Below are positions 47,050 through 55,976 of a DNA stretch of 64,000 nucleotides, in pieces. The stretch's first letter is position 1, and each line of letters begins with the position of its first letter. Source of the DNA: Primorskyibacter flagellatus (GTDB lineage: Bacteria; Pseudomonadota; Alphaproteobacteria; Rhodobacterales; Rhodobacteraceae); contig NZ_FWYD01000009.1 of the NCBI RefSeq assembly GCF_900176485.1, positions 19,516 to 83,515 of the forward strand. The letters are read 5' to 3'. The position numbers and the translations under genes are program-made. Under the pieces are notes generated by a model. That model did not search any database and had not been told where the DNA came from. It worked only from the letters and a program-made list of their open reading frames with translations.

Positions 47050-48088
47050 CAGATTCGTAACCTGGCTGCGCCGGACATTTCGGGCCGATCATTCGGCGTT
47101 GAGCGCCCGGCGTGGGATTCGCACTCATGTGATCGTTCTGGATGGCACGATGTCGTCCTTGGTTCCCGGCGAAGAGACCAATGCCGGCATCACTTACCGT
47201 CTGCTGGAAGAGATGAACGGCCAGCTGTCGCTGTATTACGAGGCAGGCATTCAGTGGCAGGAATGGCGCAGCACCGCGGATGTTCTGACCGGGCGCGGCA
47301 TAAACCGTCAGATCCGAAGGGCTTACGGTTTTCTGGCGTCGCGCTACAGACCGGGAGACAGGATTTTTCTGTTCGGGTATTCGCGTGGTGCCTATGCGGT
47401 GCGGTCTTTGGCGGGTCTGATCGACCGCGTTGGACTTCTTCGCGCCGAAGAGGCGACAGTCCGGAATATCCGGACGATCTACAGGCTTTACGAAAGCGAC
47501 CCGGCAGGCCCGGTCACCCGGTCGTTTGGTCAGGTCCATTGCCATCCGCAAGCCCCGATCGAGATGATCGGCGTGTGGGATACCGTCAAGGCGCTTGGCT
47601 TGAGATTGCCCGTGTTGTGGCGCTGGATCGAGGATAAGCACGGGTTTCACAACCATGAGCTGGGCGCGAGTATCCGGCATGGCTACCACGCGCTGGCGCT
47701 GAACGAGACCCGTCATGCCTATGCGCCGGTTTTGTGGACAAGCCCGCCGGATTGGCCGGGCAAGGCCGAACAGGTCTGGTTTCGCGGCACCCATGGGGAT
47801 GTCGGTGGACAACTGAACGGGCATATCGCGTCACGGCCTTTGGCGAATATTCCACTGGTCTGGATGTTGGGCCGGGCCGAGGCATGCGGTCTGCCCTTGC
47901 CCGATGGTTGGCGTGCACGGTTTCCCTGCGATGTCACGGCACCCTCGGTTGGCACATGGAATGGCACGGGAAAGCTGTTTTGGTTCCGCAGGGCGCGCAC
48001 GGTCGGGCGGGACGCTTCGGAGCGTCTGCACGAGTCGGTGGGAGCGTCAGATCACCCTGCGCATCCCGGCGAAGCGCAGGCCATTTGA
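47027..48088 (+). CDS. DUF2235 alpha/beta-hydrolase
   Basis: 353 residues. VIVLDGTMSSLVPGEETNAG near 36-55 is the DUF2235 opening; the nucleophile elbow GYSRGA is at 117-122 (Ser119), and WFRGTHGDVGG near 248-258 carries acid/base residues. The family includes Tle1 phospholipase effectors, but no type VI secretion genes are near and there is no signal peptide. The start ATG lies inside the end of the CoxL-type gene, so the two are translationally linked. Confidence 0.85.
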   Translation: MWPSRLSDRFVTWLRRTFRADHSALSARRGIRTHVIVLDGTMSSLVPGEETNAGITYRLLEEMNGQLSLYYEAGIQWQEWRSTADVLTGRGINRQIRRAYGFLASRYRPGDRIFLFGYSRGAYAVRSLAGLIDRVGLLRAEEATVRNIRTIYRLYESDPAGPVTRSFGQVHCHPQAPIEMIGVWDTVKALGLRLPVLWRWIEDKHGFHNHELGASIRHGYHALALNETRHAYAPVLWTSPPDWPGKAEQVWFRGTHGDVGGQLNGHIASRPLANIPLVWMLGRAEACGLPLPDGWRARFPCDVTAPSVGTWNGTGKLFWFRRARTVGRDASERLHESVGASDHPAHPGEAQAI

Positions 48089-48141
48089 TCGTCCGCGAAG
48101 TGTTGGGATTCAGCTGTCAATCACATTTCCTTGAGTGGTCC

Positions 48142-48168
48142 TTATAATTTTCAGCCTGTTGCCTATCT
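48142..48168 (+). promoter_or_regulatory. RpoH-like promoter of the sRNA candidate
   Basis: CTTATAA (about 48141-48147), 14 nt, then CCTATCT (48162-48168): the same -10 and same spacing as the promoter candidate of the DUF1127-RNA array. A sigma-70 style TATAAT (48143-48148) is embedded but has no good -35. Confidence 0.4.
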
Positions 48169-48173
48169 ACTGT

Positions 48174-48269
48174 ATCAAGAGCACGGGCCGGAACCCCGAA
48201 GCTCTTTTACACTGTCCCTCGTTCCGCTACTGGCGCTCAAGACTGGTTCTTGAGCGCCTTTTCTTTTTC
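48174..48269 (+). ncRNA. Intergenic small RNA candidate (StsR-like)
   Basis: About 95 nt between the DUF2235 and CoA-binding genes. Structure: a first stem-loop AGAGC-A-CGGG...CCCG-AA-GCTCT (48178-48205), a single-stranded stretch containing CTGTCCCTCGTT (48212-48223), and a terminator hairpin with a T tract. The single-stranded stretch can form 12 consecutive pairs (three G-U) with GATGAGGGACGG at the 5' end of the UpsM-like leader (9844-9855). In Rhodobacter the RpoHI/HII-dependent StsR RNA targets UpsM; this locus has the same promoter type and target. No alignment to StsR could be made. Confidence 0.55.
48232..48268 (+). terminator. Rho-independent terminator
   Basis: GGCGCTCAAG-ACTGGTT-CTTGAGCGCC: a perfect 10-bp stem with a 7-nt loop, followed by TTTTCTTTTT. 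It lies only 40 nt before the CoA-binding gene and 143 nt after the DUF2235 stop, so it most likely ends a short RNA of its own, though it could also serve the DUF2235 gene. Confidence 0.92.
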
Positions 48270-48307
48270 GACTTTTGTCGGCACGATGATGACGGTAGCT
48301 TGGGCGC

Positions 48308-48784
48308 ATGAGTGAAACATATTCCGACGCCTTCCTGAAAAAGATACTGACCCGGACGAAAACCATCGCGGTGGTCGGGGTGTCGCCCAATCCGGTGCGG
48401 CCCAGCCACTATGTTGCCCGGTATCTGGCGCTGAAGGGGTTTCAGGTGATTCCGGTGAATCCCGGTCATGTTGGTAAACAGCTTTTTGGTGCAACGGTGC
48501 GGGCATCGCTGACAGATATCAAGCAACCAGTCGATATGGTTGATATATTTCGCCGCTCAGAGGCTGTGCCCGATATTGTTGAAGAAGCGCTTCAGGTGTT
48601 GCCTGCGCTGCGTACGGTCTGGATGCAGATCGGTGTTCAGCATGATGAGGCGGCACAGGCGGCCAGAGCGGCCGGTTGCGATGTGATCATGAACCGTTGC
48701 CCGAAGATCGAATACCAGCGATTGTTCGGTGAGTTGCGTATGGGCGGCTTCAACACCGGGATATTGTCGTCGAAACTAACGTGA
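48308..48784 (+). CDS. CoA-binding domain protein (YccU type)
   Basis: 158 residues, a single Rossmann-like CoA_binding_2 domain: TIAVVGVSPNPVRPSHYV near 19-36, VIPVNPGHVG near 47-56, and a conserved C-terminal MNRCPKIEYQRL near 127-138. Role unknown; members bind CoA and may regulate partner enzymes. It must have its own promoter downstream of the terminator at 48232-48268, or within it. Confidence 0.85.
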   Translation: MSETYSDAFLKKILTRTKTIAVVGVSPNPVRPSHYVARYLALKGFQVIPVNPGHVGKQLFGATVRASLTDIKQPVDMVDIFRRSEAVPDIVEEALQVLPALRTVWMQIGVQHDEAAQAARAAGCDVIMNRCPKIEYQRLFGELRMGGFNTGILSSKLT

Positions 48785-48790
48785 CGTCGT

Positions 48791-48821
48791 GCGCCGCTGT
48801 TCCGGCTGCGCCGGAAGGCGC
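48791..48821. terminator. Hairpin between convergent CoA-binding gene and hisE
   Basis: Outer stem GCGCC (48791-48795)/GGCGC (48817-48821) and inner stem TTCCGG/CCGGAA with a 5-nt loop. Located in the 60-nt gap between two converging genes, so it may work for both strands; no T tract is present. Confidence 0.45.
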
Positions 48822-48844
48822 CCCGCCCACCGTCCCGTCGTCAG

Positions 48845-49156
48845 CTATTCCGAGCGCGACGCTTTTTCGCTGATGCCGGAAGTGCCTTGCCGCCGCGCCA
48901 GTTCCGCCATGACATCCGAGAGCGGCACGTTGCGCGACTGAAGCATGACGAGGAGATGAAACAGGACATCGGCAGCTTCTGACGTGAGGCGCGATTTGTC
49001 ATCTTTGATGGCTTCGATAATGGCTTCTATCGCCTCTTCTCCGAACTTCTCGGCGCATTTTTCCGGGCCTTTGGCGAGAAGCCTGGCCGTCCAGGAGCTA
49101 TCCGGGTCGGCTTGGACGCGTGCCGCGATCGTGGCGGCGAGATCGTCGAGGGTCAT
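48845..49156 (-). CDS. hisE: Phosphoribosyl-ATP diphosphatase
   Basis: 103 residues of the MazG-like fold. [25 protein letters not shown] near 20-44 and a second helix pair with [13 protein letters not shown] near 60-72 carry the acidic metal-binding residues. Second step of histidine synthesis. Overlaps the hisF stop by ATGA. Confidence 0.95.
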   Translation of the reverse strand: MTLDDLAATIAARVQADPDSSWTARLLAKGPEKCAEKFGEEAIEAIIEAIKDDKSRLTSEAADVLFHLLVMLQSRNVPLSDVMAELARRQGTSGISEKASRSE

Positions 49157-49914
49157 GTCATCCTCATAGGAATGCCGGCGGCAGCCATATGGGCCTTGGC
49201 CTCGGTAATCGTATAGTCACCGAAATGGAAGATCGAGGCGGCCAGTACGGCGGAAGCCCCGCCCAATGTGACGCCTTCGACAAGGTGATCGAGCGTGCCG
49301 ACGCCGCCCGAGGCGATCACCGGGACAGAAACAGCATCCGAGATGGCGCGGGTCAGCGGCAGGTTAAAACCTGCACGCGTGCCGTCGCGGTCCATTGAGG
49401 TGAGCAGAATCTCTCCGGCACCTTTCTCGGTGACGGTCCGGGCGAAATCCACAGCATCAATGCCGGTGGGACGGCGGCCGCCATGGGTGAAGATTTCCCA
49501 TTGGCCTGGGGCTGTGGTCTTGGCGTCTATGGCTACGACGATGCACTGGCTTCCAAACTGGTCCGCAGCGCGGGCCACGACGTCCGGATCGGCGACGGCG
49601 GCGGAGTTGAAGCTGACCTTGTCGGCACCTGCCAGCAGCAGCGCCCGGACATCAGCAGCGGTTCTTACTCCGCCACCGACTGTCAGGGGGATGAAGCATT
49701 GCTCTGCCGTGCGGGTGACCACATCGAACATTGTGCCGCGGTTTTCATGGGTCGCGTGGATGTCGAGAAAGCAGATCTCGTCGGCTCCGGCCGCGTCATA
49801 GGCGCGGGCGGCATCGACGGGGTCACCGGCGTCGCGCAGATCGACGAAGTTGACGCCCTTGACGACACGGCCGTCGGCCACGTCAAGGCAGGGGATGATG
49901 CGTGTCTTCAACAT
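49153..49914 (-). CDS. hisF: Imidazole glycerol phosphate synthase, cyclase subunit
   Basis: 253-residue TIM barrel. N-terminal [20 protein letters not shown] with the catalytic Asp at 11, [13 protein letters not shown] near 81, and the second catalytic Asp in [10 protein letters not shown] near 130. [12 protein letters not shown] closes the phosphate site. The start at 49914 gives the standard N-terminus. Its partner HisH is not in the window. Confidence 0.96.
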   Translation of the reverse strand: MLKTRIIPCLDVADGRVVKGVNFVDLRDAGDPVDAARAYDAAGADEICFLDIHATHENRGTMFDVVTRTAEQCFIPLTVGGGVRTAADVRALLLAGADKVSFNSAAVADPDVVARAADQFGSQCIVVAIDAKTTAPGQWEIFTHGGRRPTGIDAVDFARTVTEKGAGEILLTSMDRDGTRAGFNLPLTRAISDAVSVPVIASGGVGTLDHLVEGVTLGGASAVLAASIFHFGDYTITEAKAHMAAAGIPMRMT

Positions 49915-50076
49915 GGGCGACGTCATACGCGGCGGCAGGGCGGGCGGCAAGCGTGGAAAACACGCAGGTGGTGCGACGTGGCTGAGTGACCTGCCACGAC
50001 CTTGCAGTTAGCGGGTGTCGGTGGAGTTGGCGAAAAACCTGTCGCGGGGGCGGGGCGATTGATCTATGGCAGCCAT

Positions 50077-51186
50077 ATGGAAAACACGTTTGAGATCTTT
50101 CTGGCGGCAGCGCCGGGCTTGGAAGAGGTGCTGGCCGAGGAGGTTGGCGCGCTGGGATTTGGACCGTTGGAGGCCGTGCCGGGGGGCGTGAGCTTTCAGG
50201 GCGGCTGGCCCGAGGTCTGGCGGGCCAATCTTGCGCTTCGCGGTGCCGGGCGGGTGCTTGCACGGATCGGCGGGTTTCCGGTGTTCCATCTGGCGCAACT
50301 GGACAAACGGGCGCGCAAATTTCCCTGGGGGGACGTCCTGCGGACGGATGTGCCCGTGAAGGTCGAGGTCACCTGCCGCCGGTCAAAGATCTATCATGCA
50401 GGGGCGGCCAGCGAACGGATCGTGCGGGCGATCACCGAAGAGCTTGGCGCGCCGGTCGCCGATGACGCGCCGGTGCGGGTGCTGGCGCGGATCGAGGATA
50501 ATTTCTGCGGCTTTTCCGTCGATACTTCGGGCGAAGCTCTGCACAAGCGCGGCCATAAAGAGGCCGTTGGCAAGGCCCCGATGCGCGAGACATTGGCGGC
50601 GCTGTTCCTGCGGCAATGCGGCTATGACGGGGCCGAGCCGGTGGTTGACCCGATGTGCGGGTCGGGCACATTTCCGATTGAGGCGGCAGAATGGTCGGTA
50701 GGTCTGATGCCGGGGCGGTCGCGGGCATTTGCCTTCGAGAAGTTCGCAGGCTTTGATGCAGAGGCATTCGCTGCAATGCGCGGGCCTTCCGACCTCGCTG
50801 ACGGGCCGGTGCGGTTTTACGGATTTGATCGTGATGCCGGTGCGATCCGGATGAGCCAGGCCAATGCCGCGCGGGCCGGCGTTTCTGCACTGGCGCAATT
50901 CAACTGCCAACCCATCAGTGCGCTGGAGCCGCCAGAAGGACCAAAGGGGCTGGTGATGGTCAATCCGCCATATGGTGGGCGTATCGGCAACAAAAAGCTG
51001 CTCTACGGGCTTTACGGGTCTTTGGGGCAGGTGCTGAAAGAGCGGTTCGCGGGATGGCGCGTCGGGATCGTGACCAGCGAGGCGGGGCTGGCGAAAGCGA
51101 CTGGACTGCCATTCGCGCCGCAGGGCGCGCCAGTGTCGTTCGGGGGGCTGAAGGTGCGGCTGTTTCGGACGGGGCCGTTGCGTTAG
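50077..51186 (+). CDS. THUMP-domain 23S rRNA methyltransferase (RlmL-type)
   Basis: 369 residues. N-terminal THUMP region (about 1-155), then a SAM-dependent methyltransferase with DPMCGSGTFPIEAA near 193-206 (SAM loop) and the catalytic NPPYGG at 296-301, typical of N2-guanine methylation. Corresponds to the N-terminal part of E. coli RlmL without its second methyltransferase domain. Divergent from hisF. ATG 50077 was chosen because MENTFEIFLAAAPGLEE begins the conserved fold. Confidence 0.86.
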   Translation: MENTFEIFLAAAPGLEEVLAEEVGALGFGPLEAVPGGVSFQGGWPEVWRANLALRGAGRVLARIGGFPVFHLAQLDKRARKFPWGDVLRTDVPVKVEVTCRRSKIYHAGAASERIVRAITEELGAPVADDAPVRVLARIEDNFCGFSVDTSGEALHKRGHKEAVGKAPMRETLAALFLRQCGYDGAEPVVDPMCGSGTFPIEAAEWSVGLMPGRSRAFAFEKFAGFDAEAFAAMRGPSDLADGPVRFYGFDRDAGAIRMSQANAARAGVSALAQFNCQPISALEPPEGPKGLVMVNPPYGGRIGNKKLLYGLYGSLGQVLKERFAGWRVGIVTSEAGLAKATGLPFAPQGAPVSFGGLKVRLFRTGPLR

Positions 51187-51285
51187 CGGCAATCCGCCGG
51201 AACGCCACCTCACGAAATTGTTGATGGGCAGGCGCGTGCGGTTACACGACGATAGGGGCAAGTTTTACAGCCATCGGAGTGCTTT

Positions 51286-51735
51286 ATGAAACACTTGCTT
51301 GCCGCCGCCTTCTGCCTTGTCGCAGCCCCCGCCCTCGCCAGTGATGACGATATTATCAAAGTGCAGGCTTCCGGAGATGTCGCCACAACGATGGACCGGC
51401 TGGAAGAGGCGGTGACAGGGGCTGGTGCTACCGTCTTTGCACGGGTGGATCACGCGGCGGGGGCGGCCTCGGTCGACATGGTGCTGGATGACGAGCAACT
51501 GCTGATCTTCGGCAATCCCAAGCTTGGTACGCCTGCCATGCAGGATGACGCGTTGGCGGGACTGTATCTGCCGCTGCGGGTGTTGGTCTACAAGGACGGC
51601 GAGGGCCAGGTCTGGCTGGCTTATGAAGATCCCGAGGAAATGCTGGACGAATTGTCCATTCCCGACGATGCCGAATATGTGAAGATGATGACCGGCGCGC
51701 TGGCCAAGCTGACATCTGCCGCCGCTGGCAACTAG
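51286..51735 (+). CDS. DUF302 domain exported protein
   Basis: 149 residues: signal peptide (about 1-18, ending ALAS) and a DUF302 domain (about 30-140) with [21 protein letters not shown], the [12 protein letters not shown] segment and [13 protein letters not shown]. Periplasmic, function unknown. Its stop codon overlaps that of the converging hisA by 4 nt. Confidence 0.85.
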   Translation: MKHLLAAAFCLVAAPALASDDDIIKVQASGDVATTMDRLEEAVTGAGATVFARVDHAAGAASVDMVLDDEQLLIFGNPKLGTPAMQDDALAGLYLPLRVLVYKDGEGQVWLAYEDPEEMLDELSIPDDAEYVKMMTGALAKLTSAAAGN

Positions 51736-52454
51736 GCCTTCAGCGCCGTGAGGGCCGCTTTCAGGTCGAGCGCCCCGTCATAGAGCGCACGACCGGAAAT
51801 CGCGCCGTTCAGGTTGGCCCCGCAGTCGCGCAGCGCGATGATATCTTCCAGTGAGGACACGCCGCCGCTGGCGATCACCGGGATGGATACGGCGCGGGCC
51901 AGTGCCGCGGTGGCCTCGATGTTGGGGCCCTGCATTGCGCCGTCGCGATTGATGTCGGTGTAGATGATCGCGGCGACGCCGGCGTCCTCGAAACTGCGCG
52001 CAAGATCGGTGACCATGACATCGGTTTCCTCGGCCCAGCCCTTGGTGGCGACACGTCCGTTGCGCGCATCGATACCCACGGCGACCTTGCCGGGGAAGGC
52101 GGCTGCTGCCTCGCGCACCAGCGCAGGGTTTTCCACCGCAACAGTCCCAAGGATCACGCGGGCGAGGCCCCGTTCCAGCCAGCGCTCGATCGTTGCCATG
52201 TCGCGGATACCGCCACCCAGTTGTGCCGGCACTTTTGTCCGCGCGAGAATCGCCTCGACCGCGGCCGCATTCACCGGCTCGCCCGCGAAGGCACCGTTCA
52301 GATCCACCAGGTGCAGCCACTCACAGCCGGCCTCGACAAACTCCATCGCCTGCGCGGCGGGGTCGTCGTTGAAAACGGTGGATTTCTCCATATCCCCGCG
52401 CAAAAGCCGCACGGCCTGGCCGTCCTTGAGGTCGATGGCGGGATAAAGGATCAT
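51732..52454 (-). CDS. hisA: ProFAR isomerase
   Basis: 240-residue TIM barrel related to His[18 protein letters not shown] near 1-17 with the catalytic Asp8, [13 protein letters not shown] near 80, [15 protein letters not shown] near 127 with the second Asp, and [13 protein letters not shown]. Fourth step of histidine synthesis. Start ATG 52454. Separated from hisF/hisE by the methyltransferase and DUF302 genes on the other strand. Confidence 0.96.
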   Translation of the reverse strand: MILYPAIDLKDGQAVRLLRGDMEKSTVFNDDPAAQAMEFVEAGCEWLHLVDLNGAFAGEPVNAAAVEAILARTKVPAQLGGGIRDMATIERWLERGLARVILGTVAVENPALVREAAAAFPGKVAVGIDARNGRVATKGWAEETDVMVTDLARSFEDAGVAAIIYTDINRDGAMQGPNIEATAALARAVSIPVIASGGVSSLEDIIALRDCGANLNGAISGRALYDGALDLKAALTALKA

Positions 52455-52590
52455 CTGCGTCTTCCTGTCTGTCTGTTCCGGTTCGGCTTTTGCACCGGGG
52501 ACGGACAGAATGCAACGCGACCTGACGTCAGACTTGATCAACGCAGCTTCGACACGTCAGGATTGTCCCATCACTCAGGGAGGAACAGAG

Positions 52591-52977
52591 ATGAAAATAA
52601 TGGCATTGGCCGCTGCAGTTGCGCTGGTCGCAGGGGCGGCATTGGCAGATCCGGTCGAGGGCACCTGGCAAACCCAGCCCGACGACAACGGTAATTTCGG
52701 TCTGGTCAAGATCAGCACCTGCGGTGCCGAGATCTGCGGCGTGTTGGGGCAGGGCTATGACAAGTCGGGCAAGAAAGTCAGCTCGCCCAATATCGGCAAG
52801 CGGATGATCTGGGCGATGCAGCCTAAGGGCAACGGCAAATATGCCGGTGGCAAGATCTGGGCGCCCGACCGCAACAAGACCTACAACTCCAGAATGCAGC
52901 TGAACGGCAGTTCGCTCAAGGTGGAAGGTTGCGTGCTGGGCATTTGCCGGGGGCAAACCTGGAGCCGGGTGAACTGA
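52591..52977 (+). CDS. DUF2147 exported protein
   Basis: 128 residues: signal peptide (about 1-20, ALAAAVALVAGAALA) then a DUF2147 domain beginning DPVEGTWQTQPDDNG. Four Cys residues (CGAEIC, CVLGIC) may form disulfides, and the end reads CRGQTWSRVN. Periplasmic, function unknown. Divergent from hisA, with a 136-nt shared promoter region. Confidence 0.86.
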   Translation: MKIMALAAAVALVAGAALADPVEGTWQTQPDDNGNFGLVKISTCGAEICGVLGQGYDKSGKKVSSPNIGKRMIWAMQPKGNGKYAGGKIWAPDRNKTYNSRMQLNGSSLKVEGCVLGICRGQTWSRVN

Positions 52978-53007
52978 ACCGACGCAGTTTTACTTGGGAA
53001 ATTCGCC

Positions 53008-53038
53008 TGTGCGGGGCGGCAAGCGCTTGCCTCGCACA
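53008..53038. terminator. Large inverted repeat downstream of DUF2147 and tRNA-Met
   Basis: Outer arms TGTGCG (53008-53013)/CGCACA (53033-53038) enclose the perfect 14-bp palindrome GGCAAGCGCTTGCC (53018-53031). It is placed between a plus-strand gene and the minus-strand tRNA, so it could end both transcripts. No T run is seen. Confidence 0.4.
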
Positions 53039-53143
53039 GCATGCGAGCGTGCGCTTTTGCGCGCCAATCTCGGAACCTGAAGCGTGTGCAGCATAGCCGG
53101 GAACCGACCCGGTTTGCAGCCTGCGCCATGATGTAGAATTAAA

Positions 53144-53220
53144 TGGTAGCGGAGGAGGGACTTGAACCCCCGACACGCGGATTATGATTCCGCTGCTCTA
53201 ACCGGCTGAGCTACTCCGCC
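53144..53220 (-). tRNA. tRNA-Met (CAT), elongator
   Basis: Full 77-nt cloverleaf on the minus strand, including an encoded CCA (53144-53146). Acceptor stem GGCGGAG/CTCCGCT, D-arm GCTC/GAGC, anticodon stem GCGGA/TCCGC with loop ATCATAA (anticodon CAT), and T-loop TTCAAGT. The body matches the usual alphaproteobacterial elongator Met tRNA. A lysidine-modified Ile tRNA also has CAT but a different acceptor stem. Confidence 0.95.
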
Positions 53221-53548
53221 ACGGTGGACGCTAGGTAGTGCAGCACTCGGAGGGCGTCAAGCGTCTTTTTTGCCCTGAAAGACGGGTTTTTCTGCCCGAG
53301 CGAGAGACCGGCGAATTGCGACGCAGATGACAAAGAACGGGGTATCAATGCGATACGCCAGTTCGCTCCAAGCACGGGATTACCGGCAAACAAGGATGCC
53401 TTTCCGGTTTTTCCGTATCGCTCGATGGCGGTGTTCAGAAATCAGGAATTATCCACCAAAATAAACAGGCGCTGATACATGGCATCAGGCATCTACCGGA
53501 TATTCTGTTCGAAAGATCGGTGGATCGCAGCCGGACATGGGGCTGCGG
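53221..53548. other. Gap between tRNA-Met and the sulfotransferase-like gene
   Basis: 328 bp. It holds the tRNA promoter on the minus strand near 53225-53260 and otherwise no gene that I can support. A 7-bp hairpin CGCAGCC/GGCTGCG (53526-53547) lies directly beyond the stop of the sulfotransferase-like gene and may mark its 3' end. Confidence 0.45.
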
Positions 53549-54424
53549 CTACCTGGTCCGGAACAATTCACCTTTGGTGTCATTGGTGACGACCTGCGAA
53601 AAGTCATCGGGATAGAGGTGATGCGCCAGTTCGCTTGTATAGGGCAGTTTCTGAAGCACCGTTTTCGGGAACCGGCGCTCTACCTGATTGCGACGGAACT
53701 TCACGTCTTCCGGGTTCTGCTCGGTGTCGAGATCCTGGTCATTATTGACGTAATGGCTCTCTCTGATTTCATCGAATTTGGGATGCGCGGTGAAATTCGT
53801 GACCTCCAGCCCAAGGCTCCGTTCAATGTCGTTCAAGCCATCGTTCAGGGATACTTCGTCCAGGTTCAACGTAATTGTCCGGCCAAATGGCATGTCCCAT
53901 ATCGGATGGATCTGAGAGCAAAGATGAGTATCCACCTGTCGCGCCGCCCGCGTCAGATCCACTGTTTTCAGAACCTCTCCGAATTCTCGCAAAGACAGGC
54001 CGTCACGCTTGATATTGATTCCGCGTTGCAAGGCAATCTCGTCCGCAATGGGAAATCTGACAGCATGTCTTAGAATCGCGACAAGGCGCTTGACCGGGTC
54101 GCGCGTGACCTTGATCAAGGTCCAGTCTTGTTGCCCGTTGGCCAGAAGTGCATTGCGTCGCCGTCTAAATTGCGCACTGTCATAATAGACTTTGGTGCGG
54201 AAATTATGCGGCCAGGGGTGATAGTAGTTCGCAGCCGCCAACAGGCGTTCTTTCAGAAAGAACCACGTCACCACATGCGAGCATGCCGATTTTGGCGAAA
54301 AGGAAACGACGATCCGCTGTTTGCTGAATATCAAGGCCCGAGGATTGACTTGAAACGCGTCGAACCATTCGTCTTTCGGCTCTTCTGTCGTAACGCTCTT
54401 TTTCAAGCCTAAACGCGCTAACAT
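53549..54424 (-). CDS. Sulfotransferase-like protein
   Basis: 291 residues from ATG 54424, which has TAAGGA 8 nt upstream; ATGs at 54430 and 54442 and a TTG at 54508 are in frame. The PAPS 5'-phosphosulfate loop is FSPKSACSH (about 42-50), and KVTRDPVKRLVAIL resembles the 3'-phosphate loop (Arg, then Ser replaced by a Pro-Val-Lys turn). Acceptor unknown; relatives modify surface polysaccharide. Amino-acid use (many Asn, Lys, Phe, Val) and lower GC than neighbours hint at transfer next to the tRNA. Confidence 0.68.
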   Translation of the reverse strand: MLARLGLKKSVTTEEPKDEWFDAFQVNPRALIFSKQRIVVSFSPKSACSHVVTWFFLKERLLAAANYYHPWPHNFRTKVYYDSAQFRRRRNALLANGQQDWTLIKVTRDPVKRLVAILRHAVRFPIADEIALQRGINIKRDGLSLREFGEVLKTVDLTRAARQVDTHLCSQIHPIWDMPFGRTITLNLDEVSLNDGLNDIERSLGLEVTNFTAHPKFDEIRESHYVNNDQDLDTEQNPEDVKFRRNQVERRFPKTVLQKLPYTSELAHHLYPDDFSQVVTNDTKGELFRTR

Positions 54425-54560
54425 GACCATGTTCCTTACCATTGAACCGACTTTCGAACGGTTCCTAAATCCACGTCCGACCTTATACAAGGCGAACAGG
54501 GCGAACAACCGTCATGCAAGCCTTGCGTGTGGGCGCAAAGGCGCGGAAATGATGCGCGTC

Positions 54561-55976
54561 TCATGCCGCTGGCAGCACCGCGCCGGGGTTCAGAATGCCT
54601 GCCGGGTCCAGCGCGGATTTGATGGCGCGCATGGCTGACAGTTTTGCCGGGTCGCCGTAGCGGGCCAGATCATCGACCTTCAGTCGCCCGATGCCATGCT
54701 CGGCACTGAGCGAGCCTTCCATGTCATGCACAAGGTCGTGGACGGCGCGGGTCATTGCCTGTTTCAGATTGGAAAATTCGGCCTTGTTACGGCCTTTCGG
54801 CGGGAAGATGTTGAAATGCAGATTGCCGTCTCCGACATGGCCAAAGCAATTCACCCGGAAATCGCCCATGGCGGCAATGACTTTGCGGCCACGAGCAATG
54901 AATTCTGGCAGAGCGCCCAACGGGACAGAGGTGTCGTGGCTGGCAATCGCGCCGATCTGACGGTTGGCGAGCGGTATGGATTCGCGCATGGTCCAGAACT
55001 CTGCGCGTTGTGTATCCGACTGCGCGACCAGCCCATCGGTGACCAGACCGGCGTCGAATGCGGCCACGAACAGCTCTTCCAGCGCTTCCGAGGGGACCAA
55101 TCCGCGCGGCAGGCCTACTTCTATCAGGACCATCCATTCGGGCATCGGGTCAAAGGGCAGGCGGACATCCGGTAGCTTTTCGGCCAGAAAATCGGTGCCG
55201 GTGCGGTCGATCAGCTCAAAGGCGCTGACTGCTTCGCCGATCTGGTCACGGGCCAGCGACAGCAACGCCAATGCGGATGCGGGATCGCGCACCGCCATGA
55301 TCGCGGTTCCGCGCCCGGCAGGTATAGGCGACAGTTTCAGCGCGGCTGCGGTGATGATGCCCAACGTGCCTTCGGCCCCGATCAGAAGGTGGCGCAGATC
55401 ATAGCCGGTGTTGTCTTTGCGCAACCGCCGGAGCCCGTGCCAGATTTGACCGTCGGGCAGGACCGCCTCCAGCCCGAGGCAGAGATCGCGGGCATTGCCA
55501 TAGCGCAGCACGTTCACGCCACCCGCATTGGTCGACAGATTGCCGCCGATCCGCGCAGTGCCTTCTGACGCCAGCGACAGCGGAAACAACCGCGACTCGG
55601 TCTCGGCAGCAGCTTGCACATCAGCCAGAGTCGCGCCAGCTTCGGCGATCAGGACGTTCTCCTGCGGGTAGACGGCGCGGATCGCGGACATGCGCTCCAG
55701 TGACAGGACGAGCGTTTGCGGACCGTCTCCGGACACCTGTCCACCGACGAGTCCGGTGCCGCCGCCGTATGGCACAATGCCCACCCGCGCGGCCTGACAG
55801 GCGCGCAGGATCGTCGCGGCCTCTTCGACGGTGCGGGGCAGGGCAACCCATTCGGACTTGCCCATCCAGGCACCGCGCGGCTCTTCCAGATAACGTGGTT
55901 CTGCGGGGCGTAGAGTGTCGTCAGGAAGGTCCCCAGCAAGTCTTTCGACAAATTCCGCATCGGCCGCGTTCAGCAT
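54561..55976 (-). CDS. FAD-linked oxidase, D-2-hydroxyacid dehydrogenase type
   Basis: 471 residues. VAO-type FAD domain with VPYGGGTGLVGGQV near 69-82, RIGGNLSTNAGGVNVLRYG near 141-159 and GAEGTLGIITAAAL near 199-212. C-terminal domain with HVGDGNLHFNIFPP and SAEHGIGRLK. Motifs fit D-2-hydroxyglutarate or D-lactate dehydrogenases. It is clearly diverged from the similar enzyme at 36643-38010. Single gene with no electron-transfer partner beside it. Confidence 0.82.
   Translation of the reverse strand: MLNAADAEFVERLAGDLPDDTLRPAEPRYLEEPRGAWMGKSEWVALPRTVEEAATILRACQAARVGIVPYGGGTGLVGGQVSGDGPQTLVLSLERMSAIRAVYPQENVLIAEAGATLADVQAAAETESRLFPLSLASEGTARIGGNLSTNAGGVNVLRYGNARDLCLGLEAVLPDGQIWHGLRRLRKDNTGYDLRHLLIGAEGTLGIITAAALKLSPIPAGRGTAIMAVRDPASALALLSLARDQIGEAVSAFELIDRTGTDFLAEKLPDVRLPFDPMPEWMVLIEVGLPRGLVPSEALEELFVAAFDAGLVTDGLVAQSDTQRAEFWTMRESIPLANRQIGAIASHDTSVPLGALPEFIARGRKVIAAMGDFRVNCFGHVGDGNLHFNIFPPKGRNKAEFSNLKQAMTRAVHDLVHDMEGSLSAEHGIGRLKVDDLARYGDPAKLSAMRAIKSALDPAGILNPGAVLPAA

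Noticed and set aside
47027-48088. Type VI secretion lipase effector
   Set aside because: DUF2235 is shared with Tle1 effectors, but there is no vgrG, immunity or other secretion gene near, and the gene is coupled to a molybdenum enzyme.
53144-53220. tRNA-Ile with lysidine-modified CAT anticodon
   Set aside because: The acceptor stem and body match elongator tRNA-Met of alphaproteobacteria rather than the Ile2 type.
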